DNA from: Actinoplanes sp. TBRC 11911
GTDB lineage: Bacteria; Actinomycetota; Actinomycetes; Mycobacteriales; Micromonosporaceae
NCBI RefSeq assembly: GCF_012933445.1
Contig: NZ_JABBNC010000053.1
Span: 1 to 52,397, forward strand
DNA length: 52,397 nucleotides
Reading direction: 5' to 3'
Part shown: positions 42,519-51,437 of the stretch, one piece after another
Layout of the letters: each line of letters starts with the position of its first letter
How positions within the stretch are numbered: position 1 is the stretch's first letter
The notes under the pieces: generated by a model
What the model was told of the DNA's origin: nothing
What the model saw: the letters and a program-made list of their open reading frames with translations, nothing else
The model's database searches: none
Program-made: the position numbers and the translations under genes

Positions 42519-44027
42519 ATGCACCTGACCCAGGCGTTGCATCGAGCGTTGCAGCAAGACGAGCGCCGACCGTTGACGATCTTCGGGGATCGGGTGCGGT
42601 CGGTGGCCGAGTCCACGGATCGGATCGCGCGGCTGGCCGCCGGTCTGCGCTCGCTCGGAGTAGAGCGCGGGGATCGGGTGGCGCTGCTGGGCACGAACTC
42701 GGATCGTTTCCACGAGAGCCTGCTCGCCGTGGCATGGGCCGACGCTGTCGTGGTGCCGATCAACCATCGCTCGACGCCATCGGATATCGGCTTCGCGCTG
42801 GCCGACTGCGGGGCCCGGGTGCTGATCGTCGACGACGTCCTGGTCACCGCCACACGTGGGTGGGCTGCGCCGCTGGTGGTCATGACGGACGGGACCGCGC
42901 CGGCCGGGACGCTCTCGTACGAACAGCTGATCAACGCTCAGGAGCCAATGCCCGACAGCGGCCGGGGCGGCGAGGACCTGTTCGGAATCTTCTACACCGG
43001 CGGCACCACGGGACGATCGAAAGGCGTCATGCTGAGCCACAGCAACGTCCTGGCTTCGGCGTGGGGCAGCCTGGCGACCGGGCAGTTCGTGACGCCGGGC
43101 GGCCGTCTGCTGCACGCGGCGCCGATGTTCCACCTCGCCGACCTGGCAACATGGGTCGCGGCCCTGCTCACGGGCGGCACGCACGTGATCGTGCCGGGGT
43201 TCTCGCCTGACGGTGTGCTGGCGGCCGTGGAGCGCCATCGGGTGACCGACGTGCTGCTGGTGCCGACGATGATTCAACTGCTCGTCGACTTCGCGGATGT
43301 TCATCGCTTCGACGTGTCGAGCCTGGCTCGCCTGATCTATGGTGGTTCGCCGATGCCGGACGGGCTGCTGGCAAGGGCACAAAAGATGTTTCCCCGTACG
43401 GGATTTGTGCAGGCGTACGGGATGACGGAGTTGGCGCCGGTGGCGACGTTGCTGTTGCCGGACGATCACGACCGGCCGGAGCTGGCAGGCTCCGCTGGAC
43501 GCGCGGCCCCACACGCGCAGGTTCGCATCACCGGCCGCGACGGGGCCGAGGTACCACGCGGCACCGACGGCGAGATCGTCGTACGTGGCGACCACGTCAT
43601 GCCCGGATACTGGCAGCGACCGGAAGAAACTGCGGCGGTGCTGCGCGACGGCTGGATGCACACCGGCGATGTCGGGCACATGGACAAGCATGGGTTCGTG
43701 TTCGTCGTCGACCGGCTCACCGACATGATCATCACGGGTGGGGAGAACGTCTACTCGGCGGAGGTGGAGAACGTTCTGGTCCAGCACCCGGCCGTCACGG
43801 CGTGCGCCGTGATCGGGTTGCCCGACGCGCGATGGGGCGAACGGATCCACGCTGTCGTCGTTTCCGGCGATCCGGAAGTCAGCGGTGATCACCTGCAGGA
43901 CTTCTGCCGATCGCGGCTGGCGGAGTACAAGGTGCCGCGGACGGTCGAGTTCGTCGGCGCGTTACCGGTCTCGGCCGCCGGCAAGGTGCTCAAGCGGCGG
44001 CTTCGCGACGAGCGGCTACCGGAATGA
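42519..44027 (+). CDS. Acyl-CoA synthetase / AMP-binding ligase
   Basis: This 502-aa adenylate-forming enzyme has the phosphate-binding loop FYTGGTTGRSKGVMLSH (about residues 157-173), an acyl-binding VQAYGMTELAPVATLLLP, the hinge segment VVDRLTDMIITGGENVYSAE, and the C-terminal Lys-containing PVSAAGKVLKRRLRDE. It activates a carboxylic acid with ATP and transfers it to CoA; chain length cannot be told from the sequence. ATG 42519 has GAAGGG 9-14 nt upstream. Its stop overlaps the start of the second LAL regulator (ATGA at 44024-44027), an unusual enzyme-regulator coupling. Confidence 0.9.
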   Translation: MHLTQALHRALQQDERRPLTIFGDRVRSVAESTDRIARLAAGLRSLGVERGDRVALLGTNSDRFHESLLAVAWADAVVVPINHRSTPSDIGFALADCGARVLIVDDVLVTATRGWAAPLVVMTDGTAPAGTLSYEQLINAQEPMPDSGRGGEDLFGIFYTGGTTGRSKGVMLSHSNVLASAWGSLATGQFVTPGGRLLHAAPMFHLADLATWVAALLTGGTHVIVPGFSPDGVLAAVERHRVTDVLLVPTMIQLLVDFADVHRFDVSSLARLIYGGSPMPDGLLARAQKMFPRTGFVQAYGMTELAPVATLLLPDDHDRPELAGSAGRAAPHAQVRITGRDGAEVPRGTDGEIVVRGDHVMPGYWQRPEETAAVLRDGWMHTGDVGHMDKHGFVFVVDRLTDMIITGGENVYSAEVENVLVQHPAVTACAVIGLPDARWGERIHAVVVSGDPEVSGDHLQDFCRSRLAEYKVPRTVEFVGALPVSAAGKVLKRRLRDERLPE

Positions 44028-46747
44028 CGCCACCGGATCCGGCGGCCGGGCTCATCGGCCGCGACGACGAGGTGGCGGTGGTGCGTGCGTTTGTCGAGGG
44101 GGTCACGGCGTACGGGGGAACGCTTGTGATCTTGGGGGATGCCGGGGTGGGCAAGTCCGCGCTCCTGGAGCAAGCCGCGTCTTATGGCGTCGCGGCCGGG
44201 CTTCGCGTGGTGCGCGCGACGGGGACGCAGTTCGAGGCGCACCTGAGCTTCGCGGGCCTGCACCAGCTGTTGTTCCCGCTGCTGGGTCCTCATCTCGACG
44301 AGCTGGACGAGATGCCGCGTAAGGCGTTGAGCAGCGCGCTCGGTCTTCTCGAAGGCGCCATCCCGGACCGGATGATGATCTCGCACGCGGCGCTCGAACT
44401 GCTCACGCTGGCCGCCGTCACGAACCCGGTTCTGGTTGTCATCGACGATCTGCCGTGGCTTGATCCCGCCAGTGCCATGGTCCTGAGTTTCGTCGCGCGG
44501 CGTACGGCCGGCACCCGCATGGGATTCGTGGCGACCGAACGGGCCGGCGAGCGCGGCTACTTCGACCGTTCCGGCGTCCAGGTGCTCGAGCTGCGGCCGC
44601 TGTCGGAAGCCTCCTCTGAGGCGTTGCTCGACTCCCGGTTTCCGGAGCTCGGGTTGCGCGCGCGCCGCCGGCTGCTGGCCGATGCCGAAGGCAATCCGCT
44701 GGCTCTGCTGGAGTTGCCGATCGCGCTGACCTCGCAGCCCGGCAGCCACCCCGGGTCCGGCGCGCTGCCCCTGACCGGCCGTCTGCAGGCCGTGTTTACC
44801 GGGCGCGTCAGCGGACTGCGCGAGCCGGTCCGCCAGGCGCTGCTGCTGGCCGTGCTCGACGGAACCGGAGATCTGAACGTTCTCGGCTCGCAGGCCGCCG
44901 ATCTGGGACCAGCGGATCGCGCCCACGTCATCTCGATCGACCGGGGCGCGGCCCGAGTCTCGTTCCGGCATCCGCTGATCCGATCCGCCGTCGTCGAACT
45001 CGCCACCGCCGAGGAACGCCGCCGGGCCCACCAGATTCTCGCCCAGCGGCGCGGCGACGAACCGGGGAGGCGGGCCTGGCATCTGGCGGAGGCGAGCACC
45101 GGGCCCGACGAGGAGGTTGCCGCGTTGCTGCAACGGGTCGCCCACGCCAACTTGATTCGTGGTGACTCGGTGGGTGCGATCACCGAGTTGCTGCGCGCTG
45201 CGGAGCTCAGCGAGATCGGTGAGGGCCGGGCCGTCCGCTTGGCCGAGGCGGCCTATCTGGGCGCCATCGTCACCGGCGACCTGAGTGATGTGCCGGCGTT
45301 GCTGGACGCCGCCCATCGGGCCGACCCGCGGTACGGAGGCTCGCTGGCCGGGGCGGTAGCCGGCGCGTACCACCTGCTCAACGAGGCCGGCGACATCGAC
45401 AATGCACATCGGCTCCTGGTCGGCGCCGTCGACGCGCTGGCCGATCCGGGCGATGCCCACGACAAGGCGCTGATCGAGGTGCTCTACACGTTGCTGATGG
45501 TGTCGTTCTTCGGCGGGCGCGAGCGGCTGTGGCCGCCGTTCCACGCCGCGGTCGCCCGGTTGCGGCCACGACCGCCGCGGCTGCTGTCGATCCTGGCGGG
45601 CACGTTCAGCGATCCCGTGCGGCTCGCTCGGCCCGTGCTGGATCGGCTGGACGCGGCGATCGACCGGCTGCCCTCCGAGACCAGCCCGGCGCGGATCGTG
45701 CGGACGGCCATCGCCGGCAGCTACCTCGACCGCATCGGCGGATGTCGAGAGCCACTGTGGCGAGCGGTCCGCCACGGCCGTGAGGGTGGCGCGGTGACCT
45801 CCGCCATCGAGGCGCTGTTCCTGCTCGGCAACGACGCCTACTTCACCGGGCGCTGGGACGAGACGCTGACCCTGACCGGCGAGGCCCTCACCCTGTGCCG
45901 TCAACACGACTACCTGCTTCTGCAGTGGGTCGGTGAGTTCCTGCAGGCGCTGGTCGCCGCCGGCCGTGGCGACCACCCCGCCGCCCGGGGGCTCGCCGAT
46001 CAGATGAGCCGCTGGGCCGCACCACGGCGGGTCGGCGTCGTGGCCGCCTACGTGTGGCAGGTCAAAACCCTCACCGCGCTGTCCACCGGCGACTTCAACG
46101 AGGCGTACCGGTGCGCTGCCGCGGTCAGCCCGGCCGGGCAGTTCGCCCCGCACGTGCCCAACGCACTGTGGCTGATCATGGAGCTGGTCGAAGCCGCCGC
46201 CCGATCCGGCCACCAGGCCGGCGCCGCCGCCCATGTCGCCGCCGCCCGCGCGGCACGCGTCGGTGAGCTGTCGCCACGCCTCGAGCTAGCCGTGGCCGGG
46301 GCGGCCGCCATGGCGGCATCCGACGCCGACTACCCCGAACTGTTCGAGCAGGCGCTGCACGTTGCCGACGCCGACCGGTGGCCTTTCGATCTCGCACGCA
46401 TCCAGCTGGCGTACGGCGAACGACTGCGCCGGACCAAGTCGCCGGTGCGGGGCCGTGCCCATCTCAGCGCCGCCGCCGACATCTTCGACCAGCTCGGTGC
46501 CCGTCCGTGGGCGGCCCGGGCCGCGAACGAACTTCGGGCGGCCGGTGTCCGTGTCGACGCCCCACGCGATGCCGGGCTCACCGCCCAGCAACGCCAGATC
46601 GCCGAGCTGGCCGCGGCGGGACTGTCCAACAAGGAGATCGGTGAACGGTTGTTCCTGTCCGCCCGCACCGTCGGCTACCACCTGCACCAGATCTTCCCGA
46701 AACTTGGCATCACCTCGCGTGCCGCGCTGCGGGACGCGCTGGGCTGA
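44024..46747 (+). CDS. Large LuxR-family (LAL) transcriptional regulator, second copy
   Basis: This 907-aa protein has the same architecture as the LAL regulator at 20-22.7 kb. Walker A is GDAGVGKSALLEQ (38-45), Walker B is LVVIDDLPWLDPAS (about 140), with the hallmark LSFAGLHQLLFPL and NPLALLELPIALT. A helical middle is followed by a C-terminal LuxR HTH (LTAQQRQIAELAAAGLSNKE, IGERLFLSARTVGYHL, HQIFPKLGITSRAAL). It is translationally coupled to the acyl-CoA synthetase, so an acyl-CoA or the enzyme itself may feed the signal (inference). The long antisense frame over it is an artefact. Confidence 0.9.
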   Translation: MTPPDPAAGLIGRDDEVAVVRAFVEGVTAYGGTLVILGDAGVGKSALLEQAASYGVAAGLRVVRATGTQFEAHLSFAGLHQLLFPLLGPHLDELDEMPRKALSSALGLLEGAIPDRMMISHAALELLTLAAVTNPVLVVIDDLPWLDPASAMVLSFVARRTAGTRMGFVATERAGERGYFDRSGVQVLELRPLSEASSEALLDSRFPELGLRARRRLLADAEGNPLALLELPIALTSQPGSHPGSGALPLTGRLQAVFTGRVSGLREPVRQALLLAVLDGTGDLNVLGSQAADLGPADRAHVISIDRGAARVSFRHPLIRSAVVELATAEERRRAHQILAQRRGDEPGRRAWHLAEASTGPDEEVAALLQRVAHANLIRGDSVGAITELLRAAELSEIGEGRAVRLAEAAYLGAIVTGDLSDVPALLDAAHRADPRYGGSLAGAVAGAYHLLNEAGDIDNAHRLLVGAVDALADPGDAHDKALIEVLYTLLMVSFFGGRERLWPPFHAAVARLRPRPPRLLSILAGTFSDPVRLARPVLDRLDAAIDRLPSETSPARIVRTAIAGSYLDRIGGCREPLWRAVRHGREGGAVTSAIEALFLLGNDAYFTGRWDETLTLTGEALTLCRQHDYLLLQWVGEFLQALVAAGRGDHPAARGLADQMSRWAAPRRVGVVAAYVWQVKTLTALSTGDFNEAYRCAAAVSPAGQFAPHVPNALWLIMELVEAAARSGHQAGAAAHVAAARAARVGELSPRLELAVAGAAAMAASDADYPELFEQALHVADADRWPFDLARIQLAYGERLRRTKSPVRGRAHLSAAADIFDQLGARPWAARAANELRAAGVRVDAPRDAGLTAQQRQIAELAAAGLSNKEIGERLFLSARTVGYHLHQIFPKLGITSRAALRDALG

Positions 46748-46829
46748 CCGGTCATTTGACAGAGGCCTGCCGGCGATCCGCGCTCATACGGTCGTCAGAT
46801 CCGTGCATGAATCGGAACTGGAGAACACC

Positions 46830-47519
46830 ATGAGTACAGCAAGGAACGTCGTGCTCGTCCACGGCGGTTTCGTCGACGGCTCCGGCTGGCAGAAGGTCTA
46901 CCAACTGCTGCGCCAGGACGGCTTCACGGTCAGCGTCGTGCAGCACCCGACCCGGTCGTTGGAGGATGACGCCGAGGTGATCCGCCGGGCGCTCGACCAG
47001 CAGAACGCCCCCACGATCCTGGTCGGGCACTCCTACGGCGGCGCGGTTATCAGCCAAGCCGGCATTCACCCGGACGTGGCCGCGTTGGTGTACATCTCGG
47101 CGTTCGCGCCGGACAAGGGCGAGTCGGTCAACACGCTCATCGCGGACCCGGCGCCCGGGGCGCCCGTGCCGCCGATCCTGCCGCCGCAAGACGGGTTCCT
47201 GTTCCTCGACCGGGAGAAGTTTCCGGCCTCCTTCGCCGGGGACGTGCCCGAGGACGAGGCGCAGTTCATGGCCGACTCCCAGGTGCCGTGGGGCGTCGAC
47301 GCCCTGGCCGGCGCGGTCACCGAACCCGCGTGGCGGCAGAAGCCCAGCTGGTACCTGGTCACCACCGAGGACCGGATGATCCCGCCGGCGGCCCAGCGCG
47401 CCATGGCCGAGCGCGCCGGAGCCACCGTGGCCGAGACGGAAGCCAGTCACTCCGTCTACGTGTCCCAGCCGCAGGCCGTCGCCGACCTGATCAGACAGGC
47501 CGCCGCCGCGACGAGCTGA
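46830..47519 (+). CDS. Alpha/beta hydrolase
   Basis: The start is ATG 46830 (MSTARNVVLVHGGFVDGSGW) with GGAGAACACC before it; the longer frame is a shadow of the LAL gene. This 229-aa protein has the oxyanion HGGF, nucleophile elbow LVGHSYGGAVISQAG with Ser, acid segment LVTTEDRMIPP and catalytic His EASHSVYVSQP. It resembles the small esterase/hydrolase group common in actinomycetes (pyrethroid/salicylate-esterase-like). TTGACA at 46756-46761 could be a -35, but no well-spaced -10 is seen. The likely regulator is the adjacent LAL protein. Confidence 0.85.
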   Translation: MSTARNVVLVHGGFVDGSGWQKVYQLLRQDGFTVSVVQHPTRSLEDDAEVIRRALDQQNAPTILVGHSYGGAVISQAGIHPDVAALVYISAFAPDKGESVNTLIADPAPGAPVPPILPPQDGFLFLDREKFPASFAGDVPEDEAQFMADSQVPWGVDALAGAVTEPAWRQKPSWYLVTTEDRMIPPAAQRAMAERAGATVAETEASHSVYVSQPQAVADLIRQAAAATS

Positions 47520-47527
47520 ACGCGTTT

Positions 47528-47555
47528 GCTCCGGCGGTTTGGATCCCGCCGGAGC
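47528..47555. terminator. Perfect 10-bp hairpin after the hydrolase gene
   Basis: GCTCCGGCGG (47528-47537) and CCGCCGGAGC (47546-47555) pair perfectly around an 8-nt loop, 8 nt after the hydrolase stop. It is a typical intrinsic-type terminator of GC-rich actinomycetes lacking a T run. Confidence 0.8.
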
Positions 47556-47725
47556 ACGCAACTGCTGCCTGCTGTTTATCGGAGCGGGCGGAAGGCGGCC
47601 CGAAGTCCCCCAGCAGCTCAGTCCGGAGATCGCCCCGTTCGGCTGGCGTGTTCATCCTGGGCGGGTGAGTCGCCGCGCCGGTACCCGGGCAACGCTGAGG
47701 ACTCTGACCAGTGGAGGAGCAGCGG

Positions 47726-49048
47726 ATGAGGGTTCGGCCGGGCCGCGGCAGGAACCTGCTTGTTGCCACAACGGTCGCGCTCGTCGCCCTGACGGCATGT
47801 AGCGGGCGCACCGGGTCGCCGCCCGGGGTCGCCGCGTCGTCCGCCCCGGCGCCGGCGGACACCGTGAACCGCGCGCTGGACGATCTCGAACGTTTCTGGA
47901 CCGCCACCTATCCCACGATCAGCGACGGGAAACCGTTTCCGCCGATCCAGGGCGGATTCCATCCGTACACGCAGGCTGACCCGCCGCCGCCATGCGGCAG
48001 CGAGGCGGGCGTCTATCAACCCAACGCCTTTTACTGCCCGGACGGCGACTTCATCGCGTGGGACGCCGAGAAACTGATCCCGGAGCTGCAGACCAACTTC
48101 GGTCAGCTGCTCGTGGCGCTCGTCATGGCCCACGAGTACGGGCACGCCATCCAGCATCGCCTGGGCGTGACCAATCAACCCACGGTGGTGCTGGAGCAGC
48201 AGGCCGATTGCTTCGCCGGTGCCTGGCTCGCCGATGCGCTGGCCGGCCGCTCCACCGCGGCCGGCGGCATCACGCCGGCACAGATCGACAGTGCGCTCGC
48301 GGGCATGCTCCAGCTGCGTGATCAACCGGGTACGTCCGCGACGTCGGCGGGCGCCCACGGCAACGCCTTCGACCGGATCCGGGCATTGCAGGACGGTGTG
48401 CAGAACGGGGCCACCACCTGTGCCGGCTACCGCGCGGACAACCTGCCGATCACCGAGGTGCCGTTCACCCAGGAACGGGACGCCGCGAGCGGCGGCAACC
48501 TACCGTACGACGAAGCGGTTGACGTCCTGGTCAAGGACGCCGCCGAGTACTGGTCTCGCGCGTATCCGCAGCTCACCGGGCAGCCGTGGAAGGAGCTGAC
48601 CGTGCAGCCGTTCGCTCCGGGGTCGGCGCCGGAGTGCGCGAGCCCCGATGCCATTGCCGATGGCGCCGCGTTCTACTGCCCGGAGGGCGATTTCATCGCC
48701 TTCGACAACGAACAGCTCGGCCCGACGTTGTACGACCGTGCCGGTGACAACGCCGTCGGAATGCTGGTGGGCGACCTGTACGCGCGAGCCGCTCAACATC
48801 GCCGCGGCCAATCGACGCAGGGTGACGGGCAGCTCACCGTCGACTGCCTCAACGGATCCTGGACGTACGACCTGCTCCACCGCGATGCCCGGAGCCAGCA
48901 AACCCAGCTGTCGCCCGGCGATTTGGACGAGGCCGTGGCCGCGCTGCTCGCGTTTGGCCGGGCCACGGCCGGGACCGGGCCGTCCGGGTTCGACCGCATC
49001 GCCGCCTACCGCAACGGCGTGCTGAAGGGCCTGTCCGCTTGCGGCTGA
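47726..49048 (+). CDS. Neutral zinc metallopeptidase lipoprotein with dead duplicate
   Basis: The start is ATG 47726 behind GGAGGAGCAGCGG. A signal peptide with lipobox LTAC (Cys25) predicts an outer-face lipoprotein. The N-terminal half is a neutral zinc metallopeptidase (Pfam Zn_peptidase type): NAFYCPDGDFIAWDAEKL, VMAHEYGHAIQHRLG with HEYGH at 136-140, VVLEQQADCFAGAWLADAL with the third ligand, and AFDRIRALQDGV. The C-terminal half repeats the same order (AAFYCPEGDFIAFDNEQL, LVGDLYARAAQHRRG, TVDCLNGSWTYDLL, GFDRIAAYRNGV), but HEYGH has become DLYAR. The second copy is thus non-catalytic, perhaps a binding module. Confidence 0.85.
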   Translation: MRVRPGRGRNLLVATTVALVALTACSGRTGSPPGVAASSAPAPADTVNRALDDLERFWTATYPTISDGKPFPPIQGGFHPYTQADPPPPCGSEAGVYQPNAFYCPDGDFIAWDAEKLIPELQTNFGQLLVALVMAHEYGHAIQHRLGVTNQPTVVLEQQADCFAGAWLADALAGRSTAAGGITPAQIDSALAGMLQLRDQPGTSATSAGAHGNAFDRIRALQDGVQNGATTCAGYRADNLPITEVPFTQERDAASGGNLPYDEAVDVLVKDAAEYWSRAYPQLTGQPWKELTVQPFAPGSAPECASPDAIADGAAFYCPEGDFIAFDNEQLGPTLYDRAGDNAVGMLVGDLYARAAQHRRGQSTQGDGQLTVDCLNGSWTYDLLHRDARSQQTQLSPGDLDEAVAALLAFGRATAGTGPSGFDRIAAYRNGVLKGLSACG

Positions 49049-49058
49049 CCTCAGGCCG

Positions 49059-50390
49059 TCAGCTCCCGTCATCGTCTGGTTCGGGTTTGTACGGCGACGC
49101 TGGTTGTCTGGCTGCGGCGCGAGCCTGTTTGCGGATGGTGACGAGATACTTCAGGCCCTCCGTGGTGAGAAATGCGGTGATGACCGCGATCAGGATCGGC
49201 GCGGTCTGGAGCGCTCCCACCTGGGTGAGGAAGGCGGCCATCAGGACCATCGAGAACGGTGTCGGAGCGACCGACCCCGGGACGGCGGCAAGTAGGCAGG
49301 AGAACGCCAGTCCCAGTGGCACGCTGGGGAAGACGTGGTGGACCAGCACTCCGGCCGTTCCGCCGATGAACAGGGCGGGGAAAATCGGTCCGCCAACGAA
49401 TCCGCTGCCCTGGCTGACGGCGAAGGCGAGCATCTTCGCGATGAGGACGGCGATGAGCAGGCCCAGACCGAGGGTTCCGGCATCTTTGAGCACCGTCTTC
49501 AGCTGATCGCTGCCAGAGAACATGGTCAGCGGCAATGCCACGCCGATGAGCCCGAACACCACGCCGCCGAGGGTCGACTTGGCGGTGGCCGACAGCTTCA
49601 GGCGACCGAACAGCCGTGACGCCAGGCTCACGAACGTCACCAGCAGTACGGCGACCAGGGCCGCGAACAGGCCGAGGGGGATGCCGACGAGTAGCTGCCA
49701 GTCTTCGACGTCGTAGGGCGGAACCTGGTAGGCATCCAGGAATACGGCGCCGGCGATGGCGAAGTAGATCCCGAACGAGACGCTCGATGCGACGACGCCC
49801 CCGACAAGGGCCTTGAGGAACCGTTGGGCGCCAGGGCGGGCGGCCTCCAGGATCAGCATCACGACGATCACCGTGCTGGAGAACAGTCCACCGTACGCGC
49901 CGGTGAAGCCGACCAGGGTGGTCACCTGGGAGTCCTCTTTTCCGAGCGCCCTTCGCCTGGCCAACCAGGTGCCGGCCCCGCCGCCCATGGCGCCCAGCGC
50001 CTTCTCCGGGCCAAGGCTGGCTCCTCCGATCAGCGACACTGCCGAGACAGCGGCGATCCCCGGCACCAATCCGGTGTCAACCTGCTCGCTTTTCAGGTCC
50101 GCGAACAGACCGGATATCTGCTCGGGCAGGTGCATCAGCCGGCGCAGCAGCCCGACCACCACACCGGCTGCCGCGGTGACTGCCACCCACCACCAGTGCC
50201 CGCTGAACCAGCCGGAGCCGGGGGCGGCGTACCACTCGCCGCCGAAATCGATCACGCCCACGAACGCCAGACCCACGAATGCGCCGAAAATCCCGAGCGC
50301 TACCGCGTATCCCATCAGGGCCCAGAACGCCCGCTTCAGAGTGACCGGTACCTCGGTGTCCGGTTCGGTCGGGACACTCATGACGCTCAC
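49059..50390 (-). CDS. ClC-type chloride channel/antiporter
   Basis: This 443-aa protein has about 10-12 TM helices. ClC selectivity motifs are present as GGASLGPEKALGAMGG (the GxEGP-equivalent with the gating Glu at 129) and GSGFVGGPIFPALFIGG (the GxFxP motif). The start is ATG 50390 or 50381. It converges on the metallopeptidase gene with only 10 nt between stops. It moves Cl- (with or without H+ exchange) across the membrane; whether channel or antiporter cannot be told. Confidence 0.9.
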   Translation of the reverse strand: MSVMSVPTEPDTEVPVTLKRAFWALMGYAVALGIFGAFVGLAFVGVIDFGGEWYAAPGSGWFSGHWWWVAVTAAAGVVVGLLRRLMHLPEQISGLFADLKSEQVDTGLVPGIAAVSAVSLIGGASLGPEKALGAMGGGAGTWLARRRALGKEDSQVTTLVGFTGAYGGLFSSTVIVVMLILEAARPGAQRFLKALVGGVVASSVSFGIYFAIAGAVFLDAYQVPPYDVEDWQLLVGIPLGLFAALVAVLLVTFVSLASRLFGRLKLSATAKSTLGGVVFGLIGVALPLTMFSGSDQLKTVLKDAGTLGLGLLIAVLIAKMLAFAVSQGSGFVGGPIFPALFIGGTAGVLVHHVFPSVPLGLAFSCLLAAVPGSVAPTPFSMVLMAAFLTQVGALQTAPILIAVITAFLTTEGLKYLVTIRKQARAAARQPASPYKPEPDDDGS

Positions 50391-50701
50391 CTCCTCGCTG
50401 CGACGCTCGCACGCTCAGCCGCTGCAAGCACCACCCCGCAGGAATCCGTTGAGGCCGGCTGCGGGTCGGCTGCGAGCTGCGCACCTCGCGTTCGGCGGGC
50501 TCTGCGGTCGCAGGCTCATCCCCTCGGGGTGAAGAGACGGGCCGGGCGCGCCGGTTGACTGGACCGCGATCGCGGCGGCGGGCGCAACGACTCGGCGTTC
50601 GCTTATCTGTCCGGGGTGAGGCGTCACCGTCCGGGCACCGGAAACGCTTCCGTACGCGGCGCCATCGTACGTCGCCAGAAGATCCAGGAAGGGCGGCAGA
50701 C
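50391..50701. promoter_or_regulatory. Divergent promoter region between ClC and DUF6325 genes
   Basis: No gene is recognised in this 311-nt stretch. TTGACT near 50554-50560 could be a -35 for the rightward gene, but no good -10 accompanies it. GAGGAGGTGAGCG upstream of the ClC start is its RBS. Confidence 0.35.
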
Positions 50702-51250
50702 ATGGCCATCGGGCCTGTTCAGCTCATCGTGCTGGGGTTCCGTGAACCTGACTTCCACGGGGAGATCATCACGGAGCTCGAGCGGCTACGCGAATCGGAC
50801 ACCGTCCGAGTGATCGACTCGCTCGTCGTCTACAAGGACAAGGAAGGCCAACTGGAGGTCGAGCACCTCAGCAACCTCACCCAGGACGAGGCCGTCGAAC
50901 TCGGCAGCAAGGTCGGCGCACTGATCGGGCTCGGGATCGAGGGTGAGGACGGCTTCGACAAGGGCGCCAAGGTCGGTGCCGAGGTTTCGGCCGACGGCAT
51001 CGAGGCCTTCTCCGAGGAGGATGCATGGGACGTCATCGACGACATCCCCGAGGACTCGGCCGCGGCGCTCGTCCTGCTCGAGCACCATTGGGCCGTACCG
51101 CTGCGTGACGCTGTCGCCCGCGCCGGCGGCTTCCGGGTCAGCGACGGGTTCATCAGTCCGCTCGACCTCGTCGAGATCGGGCTGGTGTCCGCCGAGGAGG
51201 CCCAAGAGCTGCATCATCTCGAAACCTCTGGCGCGGCGAAGTCGAAGTGA
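50702..51250 (+). CDS. DUF6325/DUF1269-type protein
   Basis: The start is ATG 50702 (MAIGPVQLIVLGFREPDFHG) behind GGAAGGGCGGCAGAC. This 182-aa acidic protein has ELERLRESDTVRVIDSLVVY, KDKEGQLEVEHLSNLTQDEA and EDSAAALVLLEHHWAVPLRD, as in the DUF6325 family of actinobacteria. The function is unknown; these genes often sit in stress-response or membrane-protein neighbourhoods. A 24-codon Arg-rich ORF follows 30 nt downstream and is likely in the same operon. Confidence 0.85.
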   Translation: MAIGPVQLIVLGFREPDFHGEIITELERLRESDTVRVIDSLVVYKDKEGQLEVEHLSNLTQDEAVELGSKVGALIGLGIEGEDGFDKGAKVGAEVSADGIEAFSEEDAWDVIDDIPEDSAAALVLLEHHWAVPLRDAVARAGGFRVSDGFISPLDLVEIGLVSAEEAQELHHLETSGAAKSK

Positions 51251-51280
51251 CCCAACAACCGCAACCCTCGGAGGAGTGAG

Positions 51281-51355
51281 ATGTTCGGAGCTCGCAGAGT
51301 AGCCCGGCGAACCAGCCGGCGCACAGCACGGCGCGTCAGCCGGCGCAGGCGTTAG
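51281..51355 (+). CDS. 24-aa arginine-rich mini-protein
   Basis: ATG 51281 follows GGAGGAGTGAG and encodes a 24-residue peptide beginning MFGARRVARRTSRR, ending in four arginines before TAG at 51353-51355. Half of the residues are Arg. The strong RBS and position 30 nt after a DUF6325 gene argue that it is real; similar Arg-rich micro-ORFs follow such genes in relatives as far as I recall. It could bind nucleic acid or membrane surface (inference). Confidence 0.6.
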   Translation: MFGARRVARRTSRRTARRVSRRRR

Positions 51356-51366
51356 CCACCTTCGCG

Positions 51367-51415
51367 TTGCAGTCGTATTGGAACCTGGGCTATCCTGGTT
51401 ACAATACGACTGTAA
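51367..51415. promoter_or_regulatory. Paired TetR-like operators over a promoter
   Basis: Box 1, TTGCAGTCGTATTGGAA (51367-51383), and box 2, TTACAATACGACTGTAA (51399-51415), are inverted copies of one another, matching at 15 of 17 positions. Box 2 is itself a palindrome (TTACA-N7-TGTAA). Box centres are 32 bp apart, three helical turns. TTGCAG at 51367-51372 and TATCCT at 51391-51396 form a sigma-70-like promoter with an 18-bp spacer, so the boxes overlap the -35 and the start site. This is a classic repressor layout; the regulator is not in the window. Confidence 0.75.
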
Positions 51416-51437
51416 TGTAAAGGGTGGAAAGGATGCG

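Noticed and set aside
42486..43892. 468-aa minus-strand frame over the acyl-CoA synthetase
   Set aside because: Shadow frame; the plus strand encodes all the adenylation motifs.
43889..46234. 781-aa open frame antisense to the second LAL regulator
   Set aside because: Same reason: no motifs, and fully explained by the opposite-strand gene.
46756..46795. Sigma-70 promoter for the alpha/beta hydrolase gene
   Set aside because: TTGACA is present, but the nearest TA-containing -10 candidates lie 22 or more nt away, so the pair is not credible.
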